Assembly: GCF_008763945.1 (NCBI RefSeq)
Contig: NZ_VTQH01000001.1
Coordinates: forward strand, 1,803,139 to 1,867,138
Origin: Microbacterium testaceum StLB037
GTDB lineage: Bacteria; Actinomycetota; Actinomycetes; Actinomycetales; Microbacteriaceae
DNA: 64,000 bases
Direction of reading: 5' to 3'
The translations under genes were made by a program, and so were the position numbers. Position 1 is the stretch's first letter. The number at the start of each line of letters is the position of its first letter. Under the pieces are notes generated by a model. It saw only the letters and a list, made by a program, of their open reading frames with translations, did no database searches and was not told where the DNA came from. Shown here piece after piece: positions 18,694-28,001 of this stretch.

Positions 18694-18778
18694 TTGACCT
18701 CTCGCCACCCCGGCCCGCGACCAGCGACCCCGCGCCCGGGGACCCGCGCAACCCAGCCCCGCGAACCCGGCCGAGGCG

Positions 18779-19828
18779 TTAGGCCGCGATCGCCGCCGGC
18801 GCCGCGATCAGCTCCAGGGTCTGGATCCGACCCTCCGCCCCCTCGCCCTCGTACGCCCCGGCCACCGGCGAGACCATGATCTCGTCGACGCCGTGCTGAG
18901 CGGCGAACGCGGCGAGCTGCCCCTGCACCTCGGCGCCCGTGCCGACGAACCACTTCTGACGGCTCGAGGCCATGATCGACTGGGCCATCGCGTCGAACGG
19001 TTCGGCCTTGGCCTGCTCGATCGTCTCGAGCGGCACCATGGGGCGGTTCGTGCGCAGCCGCGCCATCATGCGCAGCTGCGGCAGGGCGCGCTCCTCCGCC
19101 TCTTCGGCGGTCGGAGCAGCGACGACGTTCGCGGTGACGAAGGTCCGCGGGCCCTCGCCCGACTCGTTGGGAACGAACTGGTCGCGGTAGACGCCCAGCG
19201 CGTGCGTGAGTCCTTCGCCCGAGAAGTGGTTGGCGAAGACGTAGGGCAGACCGAAGCTGGCCGCGAGTTGCGCCGAGTAGTCGCTGGAGCCCAACAGCCA
19301 CACCTGGGGGGGTCCGGATGCCGCGGGCGTCGCCTTCACCTGATACTCGCTGCCCGAGGTGAACCGCACCGTCGCCCCGTCGGGCGAGGTGAGCGCCATG
19401 ATGTCGGTCACGTGGTCGGGGAAGCGCGAGACGTCGCTCGTCGTGCCCGAGCGGTTCAGCAGCTGGGTAATGACCGGGTCGCTGCCCGGGGCGCGGCCGA
19501 TGCCGAGGTCGATGCGGCCGGGAGCCAGTGCCTCGAGGGCGGCGAACTGCTCGGCGACGATCAGCGGGGAGTGGTTCGGCAGCATGACGCCGCCCGAGCC
19601 GACGCGGATGCGCGAGGTGCGCGCCGCCGCCGCAGCGATCAGGACCGGGGGAGTGGTCGACGCCACCGACGGCATGTTGTGATGCTCGGCGAACCAGTAG
19701 CGACGATATCCGAGGCGGTCCGCCCGCTCGACGAGGTCGAGGGCCGCGCTCACCGCCTGCGCGCTGTCCTGCCCGTGGCGTACGGGAACGAGATCGAGGA
19801 CGGAGAGGGAGGGGATGACGTCGTTCAC
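18779..19828 (-). CDS. Luciferase-like (LLM class) flavin-dependent oxidoreductase
   Basis: A 349-residue single-domain luciferase-like monooxygenase. Family features are LSVLDLVPVRHGQDSAQAV, the active-site region YRRYWFAEHHNMPSVASTTP, VGSGGVMLPNHSPLIVAEQFAALEALAPGRIDLGIGRAPG and VWLLGSSDYSAQLAASFGLPYVFANHFS. These match the common MsnO8-like subgroup whose substrates are mostly unknown. The GTG at 19828 has GGAAGGG directly upstream. It is divergent from the small gene at 19925; no pathway partner is visible. Confidence 0.9.
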   Translation of the reverse strand: MNDVIPSLSVLDLVPVRHGQDSAQAVSAALDLVERADRLGYRRYWFAEHHNMPSVASTTPPVLIAAAAARTSRIRVGSGGVMLPNHSPLIVAEQFAALEALAPGRIDLGIGRAPGSDPVITQLLNRSGTTSDVSRFPDHVTDIMALTSPDGATVRFTSGSEYQVKATPAASGPPQVWLLGSSDYSAQLAASFGLPYVFANHFSGEGLTHALGVYRDQFVPNESGEGPRTFVTANVVAAPTAEEAEERALPQLRMMARLRTNRPMVPLETIEQAKAEPFDAMAQSIMASSRQKWFVGTGAEVQGQLAAFAAQHGVDEIMVSPVAGAYEGEGAEGRIQTLELIAAPAAIAA

Positions 19829-19911
19829 CCCTTCCACAACCGGCGAGGATGCGCGACTATTCCTCGATGCTCGCGGGCGCAACCCCCAGTCGCGACGCCG
19901 CGGGATCGCCC

Positions 19912-19917
19912 TAGCGT
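19912..19917 (+). promoter_or_regulatory. -10 box of leaderless small gene
   Basis: TAGCGT, 7 nt before the ATG at 19925. Confidence 0.55.
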
Positions 19918-19924
19918 GCCGCGC

Positions 19925-20203
19925 ATGAGCGACCCGCAGACCATGGTGCGCACCGAGATTGCCATCGACGACGCCTCGTACTACCTGGCGCAAGGGCAGG
20001 ACATCGGCGACCTCGAGCACCGGATCCAAGACGCCGTCCGGACGGGAGGCCGGTTCGAAGCCTTCCTCGTCGTCGGCAACCGGGAGATACGCGTGCTCTT
20101 CACCGCGCGCTCCCGCGTCGTCTTCTCGGTCGAGACGGTGCAGCACGACGAGCGCGACACCGGCGACGGCGACGAGCCCCTCGGTGGCTTCTTCGACGCG
20201 TGA
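19925..20203 (+). CDS. Small conserved-looking hypothetical protein
   Basis: A 92-residue soluble protein I do not recognise. It reads as a mixed alpha/beta fold: TEIAIDDASYYLAQGQDIGDLEHRIQDAVR, then beta strands around FEAFLVVGNREIRVLFTARSRVVFSVETV, and an acidic tail (DTGDGDEPLGGFFDA). There is no signal peptide or membrane segment. Codon use matches its neighbours, and a TAGCGT box 7 nt before the ATG supports expression. It lies between a flavin enzyme and an Asp23 protein without obvious linkage. Confidence 0.75.
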   Translation: MSDPQTMVRTEIAIDDASYYLAQGQDIGDLEHRIQDAVRTGGRFEAFLVVGNREIRVLFTARSRVVFSVETVQHDERDTGDGDEPLGGFFDA

Positions 20204-20311
20204 GACACCCAGCGTCCTCTCAGGAAGAATCCGTGACGAATCGCGCGCGGCCTCCGTCTTACCTATGACATCGCGGGACACACGGTCCCGGAACGACGGA
20301 AGGAAGCGAAC

Positions 20312-20734
20312 ATGGCCGAGAACACCACCACCGCCACGACCACCCCCGCCACGAAGGACGGCGGCTCGACCGTCATCGTCGACGCCGTCGTCGCCAAGGT
20401 CGCCGGCATCGCCGCAGCCGAGGTCCCCGGCGTCCACGCCCTCGGTGGCGGCGCCGCGCGTGTCATCGGCAACATCCGCCAGGCGGTCGGCGCGAAGGAC
20501 CACGCCCAGGGCGTGAGCGTCGAGGTCGGCGAGACCGAGGTCGCCGCCGACATCTCGATCCAGGTCGACTACCCCGAGCAGCTTCAGCGCGTGGCCTCGA
20601 ACGTCCGCTCTGCCGTGCACCAGGCCATCACCGAGCTCGTGGGCATGAAGGTCGCCGAGATCAACGTGACCGTGGTCGACGTCTTCATCCCCGGAGATGA
20701 CGACGACGACGCCGACGAGCAGCGCGTCAACTGA
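20312..20734 (+). CDS. Asp23/Gls24 family envelope stress response protein
   Basis: A 140-residue Asp23/Gls24 (DUF322) protein. The domain starts STVIVDAVVAKVAGIAAAEVPGVHALGG and continues through VEVGETEVAADISIQVDYPEQL, RSAVHQAITELVGMKVAEINVTVVDV, followed by an acidic DDDDDADE tail. In firmicutes the family is tied to envelope stress and alkaline shock; in actinobacteria it is common but poorly defined. GGAAGGAAG precedes the ATG. The usual clustered partners (AmaP/DUF6286, DUF2273) are missing, so it stands alone. Confidence 0.9.
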   Translation: MAENTTTATTTPATKDGGSTVIVDAVVAKVAGIAAAEVPGVHALGGGAARVIGNIRQAVGAKDHAQGVSVEVGETEVAADISIQVDYPEQLQRVASNVRSAVHQAITELVGMKVAEINVTVVDVFIPGDDDDDADEQRVN

Positions 20735-20745
20735 CATCCGTCGAG

Positions 20746-20775
20746 AGGGGCGTCACCGCGAGGTGGCGCCCCTTT
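20746..20775 (+). terminator. Terminator after the Asp23 gene
   Basis: AGGGGCGTCACC pairs with GGTGGCGCCCCT (one mismatch, 4-nt loop), followed by TT. It lies between convergent genes. Confidence 0.8.
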
Positions 20776-20815
20776 CGCGTACCCGGATGCCGGAGACTTC
20801 ACAACCCCCGCCGGC

Positions 20816-22186
20816 TCAGCCCCCGTGGCGCACGTGGGAGTACGCGTCGAGCGCGCGCTTGCGCGTCTCGCCGAGGTCGACCATCGGCTCGGGCGGGTTC
20901 TCATCGAGGTACTCCGGCGCCCACTCCTTGATGTAGGCGTCGTGCGGGTCGAACTTCTTGCGCTGCGTGTCGGGGTTGAACACGCGGAAGTAGGGGGCGG
21001 CATCCGCGCCCGACCCCGCCACCCACTGCCAGTTGAAGGGGTTGCTCGCGGCATCCGCGTCGACGAGGCAATCCCAGAACCACTGCTCGCCGTGGCGCCA
21101 GTCGATCAGCAGATTCTTGATGAGGAAGGATGCCGTGACCATCCGCACCCGGTTGTGCATGACGCCGGTGCGCCAGAGCTGTCGCATGCCGGCGTCGACC
21201 ACGGCCACGCCCGTCTTGCCCTGCTGCCAGGTCTCGAGGTGTGATCGATTCAGCTTCGGCCACGGGAACGCGTCGAAGTTCCGGCGCCAGTTCACCGTGG
21301 CGATGTCGGGGGAGTGATAGGTCACGTGCCACGCGAATTCGCGCCAGACGAGCTCGGAGAGGAACCCGCCGGCGCTCTTCGCATGCTCTCCCGACCCCTT
21401 GTGCTCGAGGGTGTCGTGCCACACCTGGTACGGGCTCAGCTCGCCCCAGCGCAGGCGGGGCGACAGGTTCGAGGTGGCGCCGCCGGCGAATTCGTCGCGG
21501 TACTTCGAGTAGTCGCCGAGGTCGTCGTCGAGGAATTCCTTCAGCCGCGCCTTCGCCGCGGGTTCTCCGGGCTCCCACGTCTCGCGCAGACCCCCGGCCC
21601 AGTCGGGTTTCGTGGGCAGCAGGCTCCACGCGCCCAGGTCGTCGCCGTCGACGCGACCGTCGAGCCCGGGGATCTTTCGCGCCTCCGGCATCGGCGGACG
21701 CGGGGCCGCGAGCTTCTGTACCGCGCGCGAGAACGGGCTGTACACGCCGTAGGGCTTGTCCGACTGCGTACGCACCGTCCACGGTTCGTACAGCAGGTTG
21801 GCAGCGAAAGAAGCGACGGTCACGCCGTCGTCGCGCAACTTCTCCTTGATGCCCGCGTCGATCTCGCGCTCCACGCCCCCGTAGCGGCGGTTCCAGAACA
21901 CCGCGCCCGCTCCGAGCTCGTCGACCACGGCCGGAACCACCTCGGCCGCCTTCCCCCGGCGCAGCACGAGTGACGAGCCCCGTTCCTCGAGGCGCTCGCC
22001 GAGGGATGCCAACGACCCGTGCAACCACCAGCGCGCCGCCCCGCCGATCTCGCGCACGCCGTCGGATTCCTCGTCCAGCACGTACAGCGCCACGATCGGC
22101 TCTTCGCGGTCGAGCGCCGCACGGAGGGCCGGGTTGTCCGTCAGGCGCAGGTCGTCGCGGAACCACACGATAGAGGGCGTTGCCAT
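20816..22186 (-). CDS. phr: Deoxyribodipyrimidine photolyase
   Basis: A 456-residue DNA photolyase of the cryptochrome/photolyase family, repairing UV cyclobutane dimers using light and FAD. The N-terminal antenna domain starts SIVWFRDDLRLTDNPAL. The FAD-binding helical domain shows SNLSPRLRWGELSPYQVW, then LVWREFAWHVTYHSP, TGVAVVDAGMRQLWRTGVMHNRVRMVTASFLIKNLLIDWR and YFRVFNPDTQRKKFDP. ATG 22186 has TAGCGT 6 nt upstream. No other repair gene is adjacent. Confidence 0.95.
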   Translation of the reverse strand: MATPSIVWFRDDLRLTDNPALRAALDREEPIVALYVLDEESDGVREIGGAARWWLHGSLASLGERLEERGSSLVLRRGKAAEVVPAVVDELGAGAVFWNRRYGGVEREIDAGIKEKLRDDGVTVASFAANLLYEPWTVRTQSDKPYGVYSPFSRAVQKLAAPRPPMPEARKIPGLDGRVDGDDLGAWSLLPTKPDWAGGLRETWEPGEPAAKARLKEFLDDDLGDYSKYRDEFAGGATSNLSPRLRWGELSPYQVWHDTLEHKGSGEHAKSAGGFLSELVWREFAWHVTYHSPDIATVNWRRNFDAFPWPKLNRSHLETWQQGKTGVAVVDAGMRQLWRTGVMHNRVRMVTASFLIKNLLIDWRHGEQWFWDCLVDADAASNPFNWQWVAGSGADAAPYFRVFNPDTQRKKFDPHDAYIKEWAPEYLDENPPEPMVDLGETRKRALDAYSHVRHGG

Positions 22187-22192
22187 CCCCCG

Positions 22193-22198
22193 ACGCTA
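22193..22198 (-). promoter_or_regulatory. -10 box of leaderless photolyase gene
   Basis: TAGCGT on the minus strand, 6 nt before the ATG at 22186. Confidence 0.5.
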
Positions 22199-22257
22199 TC
22201 CACCGCGGCATCGGGCGCTCCGGGCTTGACACCCGCGCGCTCCCGCCCGCCGCAGGT

Positions 22258-22405
22258 TCGCCGAGATCACGCTGGCGCGCCGCGCCCGACGGGCCCGCCG
22301 AGATCACGTGACGTGGCCGACCCCGCACGACATGGCGTGGGCGCTCGCCCAGATCACGTAATCTGGCGCGCCCCGACCGACGGGCCCGCCGAAACCACGT
22401 GCTCC
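22258..22405. repeat. Four degenerate near-palindromic units
   Basis: CGCCGAGATCACG-like units recur with AGATCAC at 22264, 22301 and 22351 and AAACCAC at 22392 (steps of 37, 50 and 41 nt). Each unit is partly self-complementary; the clearest is CGCCCAGATCACGTAATCT followed by GGCG. They lie upstream of the photolyase promoter and downstream of the lipid-kinase gene. Confidence 0.5.
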
Positions 22406-22419
22406 GGCACGCCCGGGCG

Positions 22420-23709
22420 TCAGAGTGTGGAGACGTCGTGGCCCTTCGGCAGCGCGACCGAGAGCCCGCCCGACACGATGCGGGTGTAGATGCGTGTGGC
22501 TTCGCCGAACTCGTCGCCGTCCAGCTCGATGGGCTGCGCGGGGCTCGTGGCCAGCTCGATGCCCGTGCCCCGGAGGTAGCGCACCGAGGTGTCCTTGCGG
22601 CGTTCGAGCACGCGGCGACCGGCGCGGAACTTACGCAGCACCGAGTTATCCCACACGATGCTGCGCCACACGCCCAGCCAGCCCAGCACTCCGCTCGGCT
22701 GGAGGACGGCCACATCGAGCCGCCCGTCCGTGATGGAGGCGTCGGGGACCAGTGCCACGCCGGCCTGCAGAGCGCCGCAGTTCGCGAAGAGCACGCTGTG
22801 CACTTTCGCCGAGTGCAGGCGGTGTCCGTTCAGCTGGTACATGACGCGGAAGGGTTTGGCCGAGACGAGCGATCGCGCGGCTCCGTCGACGTAGGCGACC
22901 CAGCCGACCTGCTTCTTCAGATCGTCACGCGTGTTCTGGATCATCGCGGCGTCCAGGCCCATGCCGGCCATGACCGAGAACCCGTGCTCTTCGACGTCGC
23001 CGTCGGCGCGCCGGATGCGCGCGATCCCGGTGTCGATGGAGAGGACGTCGCCCTCGAAGGTCGCGCGGATCATCGCGTCGGTGTCGGCCAGGGGAAGGTT
23101 GAGGTTGCGCGCGAGGAGGTTGCCCGTCCCGCTCGGCACGATCGTGAGGGGGACGCCCGTCGAAGTCAGCGCCTCGGCCACCGCGCGCACGGTGCCGTCA
23201 CCGCCGGCCGCGAGGACGGCATCCACCTCTTCTTCCAGTGCGGCGCGCGTGGCGTCGTCGCCGAGGTCGTCGACGGTCGTCTCGTAGAAGAGGGGCTCGG
23301 CCCACCCCGCCGCGGCGGCGAGCTCGGCAACGCGGGCGCGCAGCTGCTCGGGCTCGACCTTGATGGGGTTGTAGATGAGAGCGGCCCGCTTCTTCGCGGT
23401 GGGCTCCGCGTCGAGGGGCGCCTCCTCCCCGTCCGCCGAAACGCGCTGCGTCTCCCCGGAGTTCTGTTCCGAGGTGTCCGCGGGAACGTCCTCGGGCTGG
23501 TGGATGACGTCGTCGGGCTCGGCCGCGTCCTTCGGATGGGGGACGTCCTTGCGCGGGTGGTCGGCGACGTCGTCACCGAGACGTGCGGAGTGGAAGTGTT
23601 CGCCCGACCCCTCGGCCGCAGCGGCGTCCGCCTTCACCTCGGAGGGGGCATCGGCGGGGACGTTCTCGGGGGACTCCGCGTCGTCACGCGGCTCGTCAGG
23701 GGCGGCCAT
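22420..23709 (-). CDS. Diacylglycerol kinase family lipid kinase
   Basis: A 429-residue protein of the DAGK/YegS lipid-kinase family. The catalytic domain starts near residue 104 (KRAALIYNPIK), with the ATP loop GGDGTVRAVAEAL near 165 and PSGTGNLLARNLNLP, FSVMAGMGLDAAMI and a C-terminal beta-sandwich ending in the ELDGDEFGEATR region. The ~100 N-terminal residues are acidic and low-complexity, probably disordered, which is unusual in length for the family. ATG 23709 is chosen because TATGGT lies 7 nt upstream; ATG 23721 is also possible. It is divergent from serS. The lipid substrate is unknown. Confidence 0.88.
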   Translation of the reverse strand: MAAPDEPRDDAESPENVPADAPSEVKADAAAAEGSGEHFHSARLGDDVADHPRKDVPHPKDAAEPDDVIHQPEDVPADTSEQNSGETQRVSADGEEAPLDAEPTAKKRAALIYNPIKVEPEQLRARVAELAAAAGWAEPLFYETTVDDLGDDATRAALEEEVDAVLAAGGDGTVRAVAEALTSTGVPLTIVPSGTGNLLARNLNLPLADTDAMIRATFEGDVLSIDTGIARIRRADGDVEEHGFSVMAGMGLDAAMIQNTRDDLKKQVGWVAYVDGAARSLVSAKPFRVMYQLNGHRLHSAKVHSVLFANCGALQAGVALVPDASITDGRLDVAVLQPSGVLGWLGVWRSIVWDNSVLRKFRAGRRVLERRKDTSVRYLRGTGIELATSPAQPIELDGDEFGEATRIYTRIVSGGLSVALPKGHDVSTL

Positions 23710-23716
23710 GGCATCC

Positions 23717-23722
23717 ACCATA
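23717..23722 (-). promoter_or_regulatory. -10 box of leaderless lipid-kinase gene
   Basis: TATGGT on the minus strand, 7 nt before the ATG at 23709. Confidence 0.5.
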
Positions 23723-23874
23723 GATCCGGGGCATGCCCCGTAACGCGGCGGACGGACGGGGTTGACGGAGGGATGCCGATGACCCATGCGCCGCGGGGAC
23801 GAGCCCGTCGTTCCGCGGCCCGACGCGCGTCCGACGACTCGGCCACCTCGCGGGATCCGCCCCGGCGACGACCA

Positions 23875-23880
23875 TAGGAT
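23875..23880 (+). promoter_or_regulatory. -10 box of leaderless serS
   Basis: TAGGAT, 6 nt before the GTG at 23887. The very short 5' end leaves no room for a T-box leader. Confidence 0.6.
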
Positions 23881-23886
23881 GGACGC

Positions 23887-25152
23887 GTGATCGACCTGAC
23901 CCTGCTGCGTGAAGATCCCGAGCTTGTGAAGCGCTCCCAGATCGCCCGCGGGGAGTCACCGGATTCGGTGGACGACGCCCTCGCCGCCGACCGCGACCGG
24001 CGCGCCGCCATCACCGCCTTCGAGGAGCTGCGCGCCGCGCAGAACGCCCACGGCAAGCGCGTCGCCCAGGCGCTCAAAGACGAGAAGGCCGCGCTCGTCG
24101 CCGAGGCGAAAGAGCTGAGCGAGAAGGTCAAGGCCGCCCAGCACGCCGTCGCCGAGGCCGAGGCTGCCGCCGACGCCGCTCTCGGTGTCATCGAGAACAT
24201 CGTGCTCGAGGGCGTGCCCTCCGGCGGCGAAGAGAACTTCGTCACCCTCCGCACGCACGGCGAAATCCCCGAGTACGACTTCGAGCCCCTCGACCACCTC
24301 GCGCTGGGCGAGAAGCTCGGAGCGATCGACATGGAGCGCGGCACGAAGGTGTCGGGCAGCCGCTTCTACTTCCTCACCGGCATCGGCGCGCGCCTCGAGC
24401 TCGCGCTCATGACTCTGGCGCTGGACCGGGCGCTGCAGGCCGGCTTCACCCCGATGATCCCCCCGACGCTGGTGCGCCCCGAGGTCATGCGCGGCACCGG
24501 GTTCCTCGGTCAGCACGCCGACGAGGTGTACCACCTCGACAAGGAGGACCTCTACCTCGTGGGAACGAGCGAGGTCCCGCTCGCCGGCTACCACATGGAC
24601 GAGATCCTCGACCTCGAGCGCGGCGCCAAGCGCTACGCCGGATGGTCGACCTGCTACCGCAGCGAGGCGGGCTCGTACGGCAAGGACACCCGCGGCATCA
24701 TCCGCGTGCACCAATTCAACAAGCTGGAGATGTTCGTCTACACCGACCCGGCCGACGCCGAGGCCGAGCACGAGCGTCTGGTCGCGATGCAGGAGGGCAT
24801 GCTGAAGGACCTCGGTCTGGCCTACCGCCTGATCGACGTGGCCGCGGGCGATCTGGGCTCGAGCGCCGCCCGCAAGTTCGACATCGAAGCCTGGGTTCCC
24901 ACGCAGGGCGCCTATCGCGAGCTCACGAGCACGTCGAACTGCACCACCTACCAGGCGCGGCGCCTCGACACGCGCTTCCGCCCGGACGGCGGCAAGACGC
25001 AGCCGGTGGCGACCCTGAACGGCACGCTCGCCACGACCCGCTGGATCGTCGCTCTGCTCGAGACGCACCAGCGCGCCGACGGGTCGGTGACGGTGCCCGA
25101 GGTGCTGCGGCCGTACCTCGGCGGTCTCGAGGTCATGGAGCCGATCGCGTGA
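23887..25152 (+). CDS. serS: Seryl-tRNA synthetase
   Basis: A 421-residue class II synthetase that charges tRNA-Ser. The N-terminal coiled-coil arm (about residues 30-105: [21 protein letters not shown] and [15 protein letters not shown]) grips the long variable arm of tRNA-Ser. Motif 2 is [30 protein letters not shown], and motif 3 is [21 protein letters not shown] start with TAGGAT 6 nt upstream; length normal. The stop overlaps the GTG of the next gene by 4 nt, a coupled pair. Two tRNA-Ser genes lie 6-10 kb downstream, probably by coincidence. Confidence 0.97.
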   Translation: MIDLTLLREDPELVKRSQIARGESPDSVDDALAADRDRRAAITAFEELRAAQNAHGKRVAQALKDEKAALVAEAKELSEKVKAAQHAVAEAEAAADAALGVIENIVLEGVPSGGEENFVTLRTHGEIPEYDFEPLDHLALGEKLGAIDMERGTKVSGSRFYFLTGIGARLELALMTLALDRALQAGFTPMIPPTLVRPEVMRGTGFLGQHADEVYHLDKEDLYLVGTSEVPLAGYHMDEILDLERGAKRYAGWSTCYRSEAGSYGKDTRGIIRVHQFNKLEMFVYTDPADAEAEHERLVAMQEGMLKDLGLAYRLIDVAAGDLGSSAARKFDIEAWVPTQGAYRELTSTSNCTTYQARRLDTRFRPDGGKTQPVATLNGTLATTRWIVALLETHQRADGSVTVPEVLRPYLGGLEVMEPIA

Positions 25153-26048
25153 CCGACGAGGCCGGTCTGCCCGACACCGGTGCCGTCGAGAGCGCGCCGA
25201 AGCAAGAGGCGGCCGACCTCGTCGCCGACCTCGCCGACGACGCCCCCGCGGAGCGGATGCTCATCGCGCTCGACATCGACGGGACCGTCCTGCTCGAAGA
25301 CGACTCGCTCAGCCCGGGCGTCGCCGAGGCCACCACCGATGCGCAGACCGCCGGTCACGAGGTCATGCTCGCCACCGGCCGCAGCTGGGACAGCACCCAT
25401 CCGATCATGGAGCGCCTCGGCATCCGTCCCGAGTACGCGGTGTGCTCGAACGGCGCGATGGTGATGAAGCGCGTCGGCGGAGACGAGTCCGCCGTCTACG
25501 AGCGCGCGCACGTCGAGACCTTCGACCCCACCGAGGTGCTGACCCTCCTGGGTGAGCACCTTCCCGGGGCCCACTTCCTCGTCGAGTTGCCCGACGGCAC
25601 GCGTCGTTTCACCGATTACCTCGACGACTGGAACCTGAAGGGCGCCAACCAGGTGTCGTTCGCGCACCTGTCGGACGAGCCGGTGTGCCGCGTCGTGGTC
25701 GTCGCTCCCGAGCAGACCGATCAGGACTTCCTCCAGCTCGTCGAGCGCATCGGCCTCTCGCAGGTGTCGTACGCGATCGGCTGGACCGCGTGGCTCGACA
25801 TCGCGCCGCAGGGCGTCGACAAGTCCACCGCGCTCGAACTCGTGCGCGGCTGGCTCGACATCGCGCCCGAGAACGTGCTCGTGATGGGCGACGGGCGCAA
25901 CGACATCGAGATGATGCGGTGGGCGGTGCGCAACGGCGGCCGCGCGGTCGCGATGCACCAGGGTCCGCCCGAGGTGCACGCCGCCGCGGGCGAGGTGGGC
26001 CTGTCGGTCACCGAGGGTGGCGTGGCCGCGATCCTGCGCGCCCTCTGA
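25149..26048 (+). CDS. HAD-superfamily (Cof-type) phosphatase
   Basis: A 299-residue haloacid-dehalogenase phosphatase of the Cof/IIB type. After an acidic N-terminal extension (~35 residues), motif I reads [15 protein letters not shown] with the nucleophile Asp. ATGRSW is motif II, and [10 protein letters not shown] with [14 protein letters not shown] are motifs III and IV. A C2B cap domain lies between. GTG 25149 overlaps the serS stop (GTGA), so it is co-translated with serS, an arrangement seen in many actinobacteria. The substrate is probably a sugar phosphate or similar small phosphate ester and cannot be fixed from sequence. Confidence 0.9.
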   Translation: MTDEAGLPDTGAVESAPKQEAADLVADLADDAPAERMLIALDIDGTVLLEDDSLSPGVAEATTDAQTAGHEVMLATGRSWDSTHPIMERLGIRPEYAVCSNGAMVMKRVGGDESAVYERAHVETFDPTEVLTLLGEHLPGAHFLVELPDGTRRFTDYLDDWNLKGANQVSFAHLSDEPVCRVVVVAPEQTDQDFLQLVERIGLSQVSYAIGWTAWLDIAPQGVDKSTALELVRGWLDIAPENVLVMGDGRNDIEMMRWAVRNGGRAVAMHQGPPEVHAAAGEVGLSVTEGGVAAILRAL

Positions 26049-26091
26049 CGCGGGACCGACCGCCGGCAGGGCCGGCCCGCGCCTCGAGGGG

Positions 26092-26382
26092 TCAGACCCG
26101 CGCGGAACCGCCCGCGACGTGCGCGGCGCGGTCGGCCAGGTACGCGGTGCGATCGACGACGGTCACGGACCGGTGCGCCGCGCGGTGATCGGCGACGCGC
26201 GCCGCCTCCCATGCGACGAGGCCGACCGGCGGCAGCAGGAGCAGGGCGGTCGCCCAGGCGGCCTTGAGGCCGGGAGACGCCTGCGGGTCACGGACGGCGA
26301 CGATCGCGGCGAAGACGGATGCCGCGTAGACGAGCGCGAAGACGGCGAGAACGATCTGCGCGGACAGGGTGGTGACGAGCAT
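26092..26382 (-). CDS. Small membrane protein, PLDc_N-like
   Basis: A 96-residue membrane protein with two helices (SAQIVLAVFALVYAASVFAAIVAV and AAWATALLLLPPVGLVAWEA), followed by a basic soluble tail of about 35 residues. The helix pair with LLPPVG between resembles the PLDc_N domain, which occurs alone in many actinobacterial proteins of unknown role. GAGGAGGTC precedes the ATG. It is convergent with the HAD gene and upstream of none of the neighbouring operons. Confidence 0.75.
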   Translation of the reverse strand: MLVTTLSAQIVLAVFALVYAASVFAAIVAVRDPQASPGLKAAWATALLLLPPVGLVAWEAARVADHRAAHRSVTVVDRTAYLADRAAHVAGGSARV

Positions 26383-26511
26383 GATGACCTCCTCAACTCG
26401 AACGGCCCGACGGGTCGTGGGGTGGTGTTCTCGGTCTACGCCGATGCCCCCCTCGGTTCAAGGTGCTCGCGCGCGTGCGCAGCAACCCCATAGCCGCGAC
26501 GTAAGCGGCGC

Positions 26512-27771
26512 TCAGACACCGAGCCGGCTCCACGCCTCGCGCGCGGCGTCGCGGAGGGTGCGGGCGTCGGAGCGGTCCAGCGCGCGGCGACTGCGCTCGA
26601 ACGCCGCGCGGGCGGCATCCCGGAACACCGATGCCTGAGCGGGGGCGGATGCCGCGAGCGAGGCGAGGCACTTCTGCAGGCGCACCTGCACCTCGATATC
26701 GGCCGCGCCGTCGCGCGCCAACGGTCGGAACGCGTCGTCGATCAGATCGGCCAGACGCGGAGAGGGCACGAAGACCCGCTCGTGATCGACGGCGGCATCG
26801 GGATCGGCGGCGGAAGCGCGGGCGAACACCCGCTGCAGCGCGGCGATCACCTCGATCGCCGTTCCGGGGTCGTTCGTCGCGGCCGACAGGGCGCGGCTGC
26901 CGATCTCGGTGAGCGCGATGACACCGAAGCGCGGGTCCTGCTCGTAGGTGCGGTGATGCTCGACGCGGAAAGATCTCCGGATCGCCGACTCGAGGTCGCG
27001 GTCGACCCGGCCCGCGACAAGGGCGAGGGGGACCCGCGCGTCGGCGATCCGCCCGGGGGTGGCGTGCACATGGACGTCGACGTCGTACTGGCGCGCAAGG
27101 CGGTCGAGTCCGGCCACGTCGACATGGGTGACGTAGCCCACCTCGACGGCGTGCACCGCGGCGGCTCCCGGCGGGGGCACGGTCGCGGCGCGCCCGCCGA
27201 GCGTCGGCCGCTCGGCGTGCCGCTCCAGAGCGGCGGTGGCCGCCTTCTCGACCCGGTCGATGACATCGGCCATCCGCCCGAACGTCGACAGGTGCGAGAT
27301 CCACCGCAGCAGCGTGAAGACGACGATGCCGATGACGACCAGCGTGCTGATGAAGAGGATGGCCCGGCCCTGTGGGCCGTAGTACCCCGTGGACAGCGCG
27401 ACGATCCCCACGAGGGAGAAGGTGAAGGCGCCGACGAATGTCGACACGGCGTTCTGCGACGTGGGGTCGGCGATCAACAGGGGCGTCGAGCGCGGCGTCG
27501 CCGTGGTGGTCGCCGACGAGAAGGCCGTCACCATCGCGGTCACCGAGAACGTGCTCACCGTGAGCATCGCGGTCGCGATGATCTGCAGCAGCGAGCCCAC
27601 GGCATCCTGCCCCAGTTCCAGGCCGAAGCGGAAGGGCAGGAGCGGTCCGAGGAAGCCCGCCGCCAGGGCGACGATCACGCCGATGACCGTGAACAGCGCG
27701 GCGCGCACCCACACCTGCCTCCCGAGCCGGAGGAAGAAGGATGCCAGCGGGCTGCGGGTCGTGAGGGCCAT
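26512..27771 (-). CDS. DUF2254 family membrane protein
   Basis: A 419-residue membrane protein matching DUF2254. Four transmembrane segments occupy the N-terminal ~190 residues (AALFTVIGVIVALAAGFLGPL; LQIIATAMLTVSTFSVTAM; FVGAFTFSLVGIVALSTGYY; ILFISTLVVIGIVVFTLLRW). The family-typical SSATTTATPRSTPLLIADPTSQNAVSTF-like segment falls between helices 2 and 3. A soluble C-terminal domain of about 230 residues is rich in Arg and Ala. The role is unknown. ATG 27771 has TAACGT 7 nt upstream, supporting a leaderless transcript. Confidence 0.85.
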   Translation of the reverse strand: MALTTRSPLASFFLRLGRQVWVRAALFTVIGVIVALAAGFLGPLLPFRFGLELGQDAVGSLLQIIATAMLTVSTFSVTAMVTAFSSATTTATPRSTPLLIADPTSQNAVSTFVGAFTFSLVGIVALSTGYYGPQGRAILFISTLVVIGIVVFTLLRWISHLSTFGRMADVIDRVEKAATAALERHAERPTLGGRAATVPPPGAAAVHAVEVGYVTHVDVAGLDRLARQYDVDVHVHATPGRIADARVPLALVAGRVDRDLESAIRRSFRVEHHRTYEQDPRFGVIALTEIGSRALSAATNDPGTAIEVIAALQRVFARASAADPDAAVDHERVFVPSPRLADLIDDAFRPLARDGAADIEVQVRLQKCLASLAASAPAQASVFRDAARAAFERSRRALDRSDARTLRDAAREAWSRLGV

Positions 27772-27778
27772 GCGATCG

Positions 27779-27784
27779 ACGTTA
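27779..27784 (-). promoter_or_regulatory. -10 box of leaderless DUF2254 gene
   Basis: TAACGT on the minus strand, 7 nt before the ATG at 27771. Confidence 0.55.
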
Positions 27785-28001
27785 TCCGGCGGTCATCCGC
27801 GCGCCCGGGGGCTGGACGGGGATGGGCATCCGCCTGGAAACGCCATCTCATCCCGCTGTGGATATGCGATGGAAATAGACCGCAACTTGTCGGACATGCC
27901 GCCCTGGCAAGGTCGGGTCACCCGCACGACCGCCGGATGCCGAGAGGCCCACGCGGATCCCGGTCGTTCTCGTTCCATTACCCGAGGAGCCTGACCCGCG
28001 C

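Noticed and set aside
23710..23886. T-box or other riboswitch upstream of serS
   Set aside because: The TAGGAT box lies 6 nt before the start codon, which leaves no untranslated leader.
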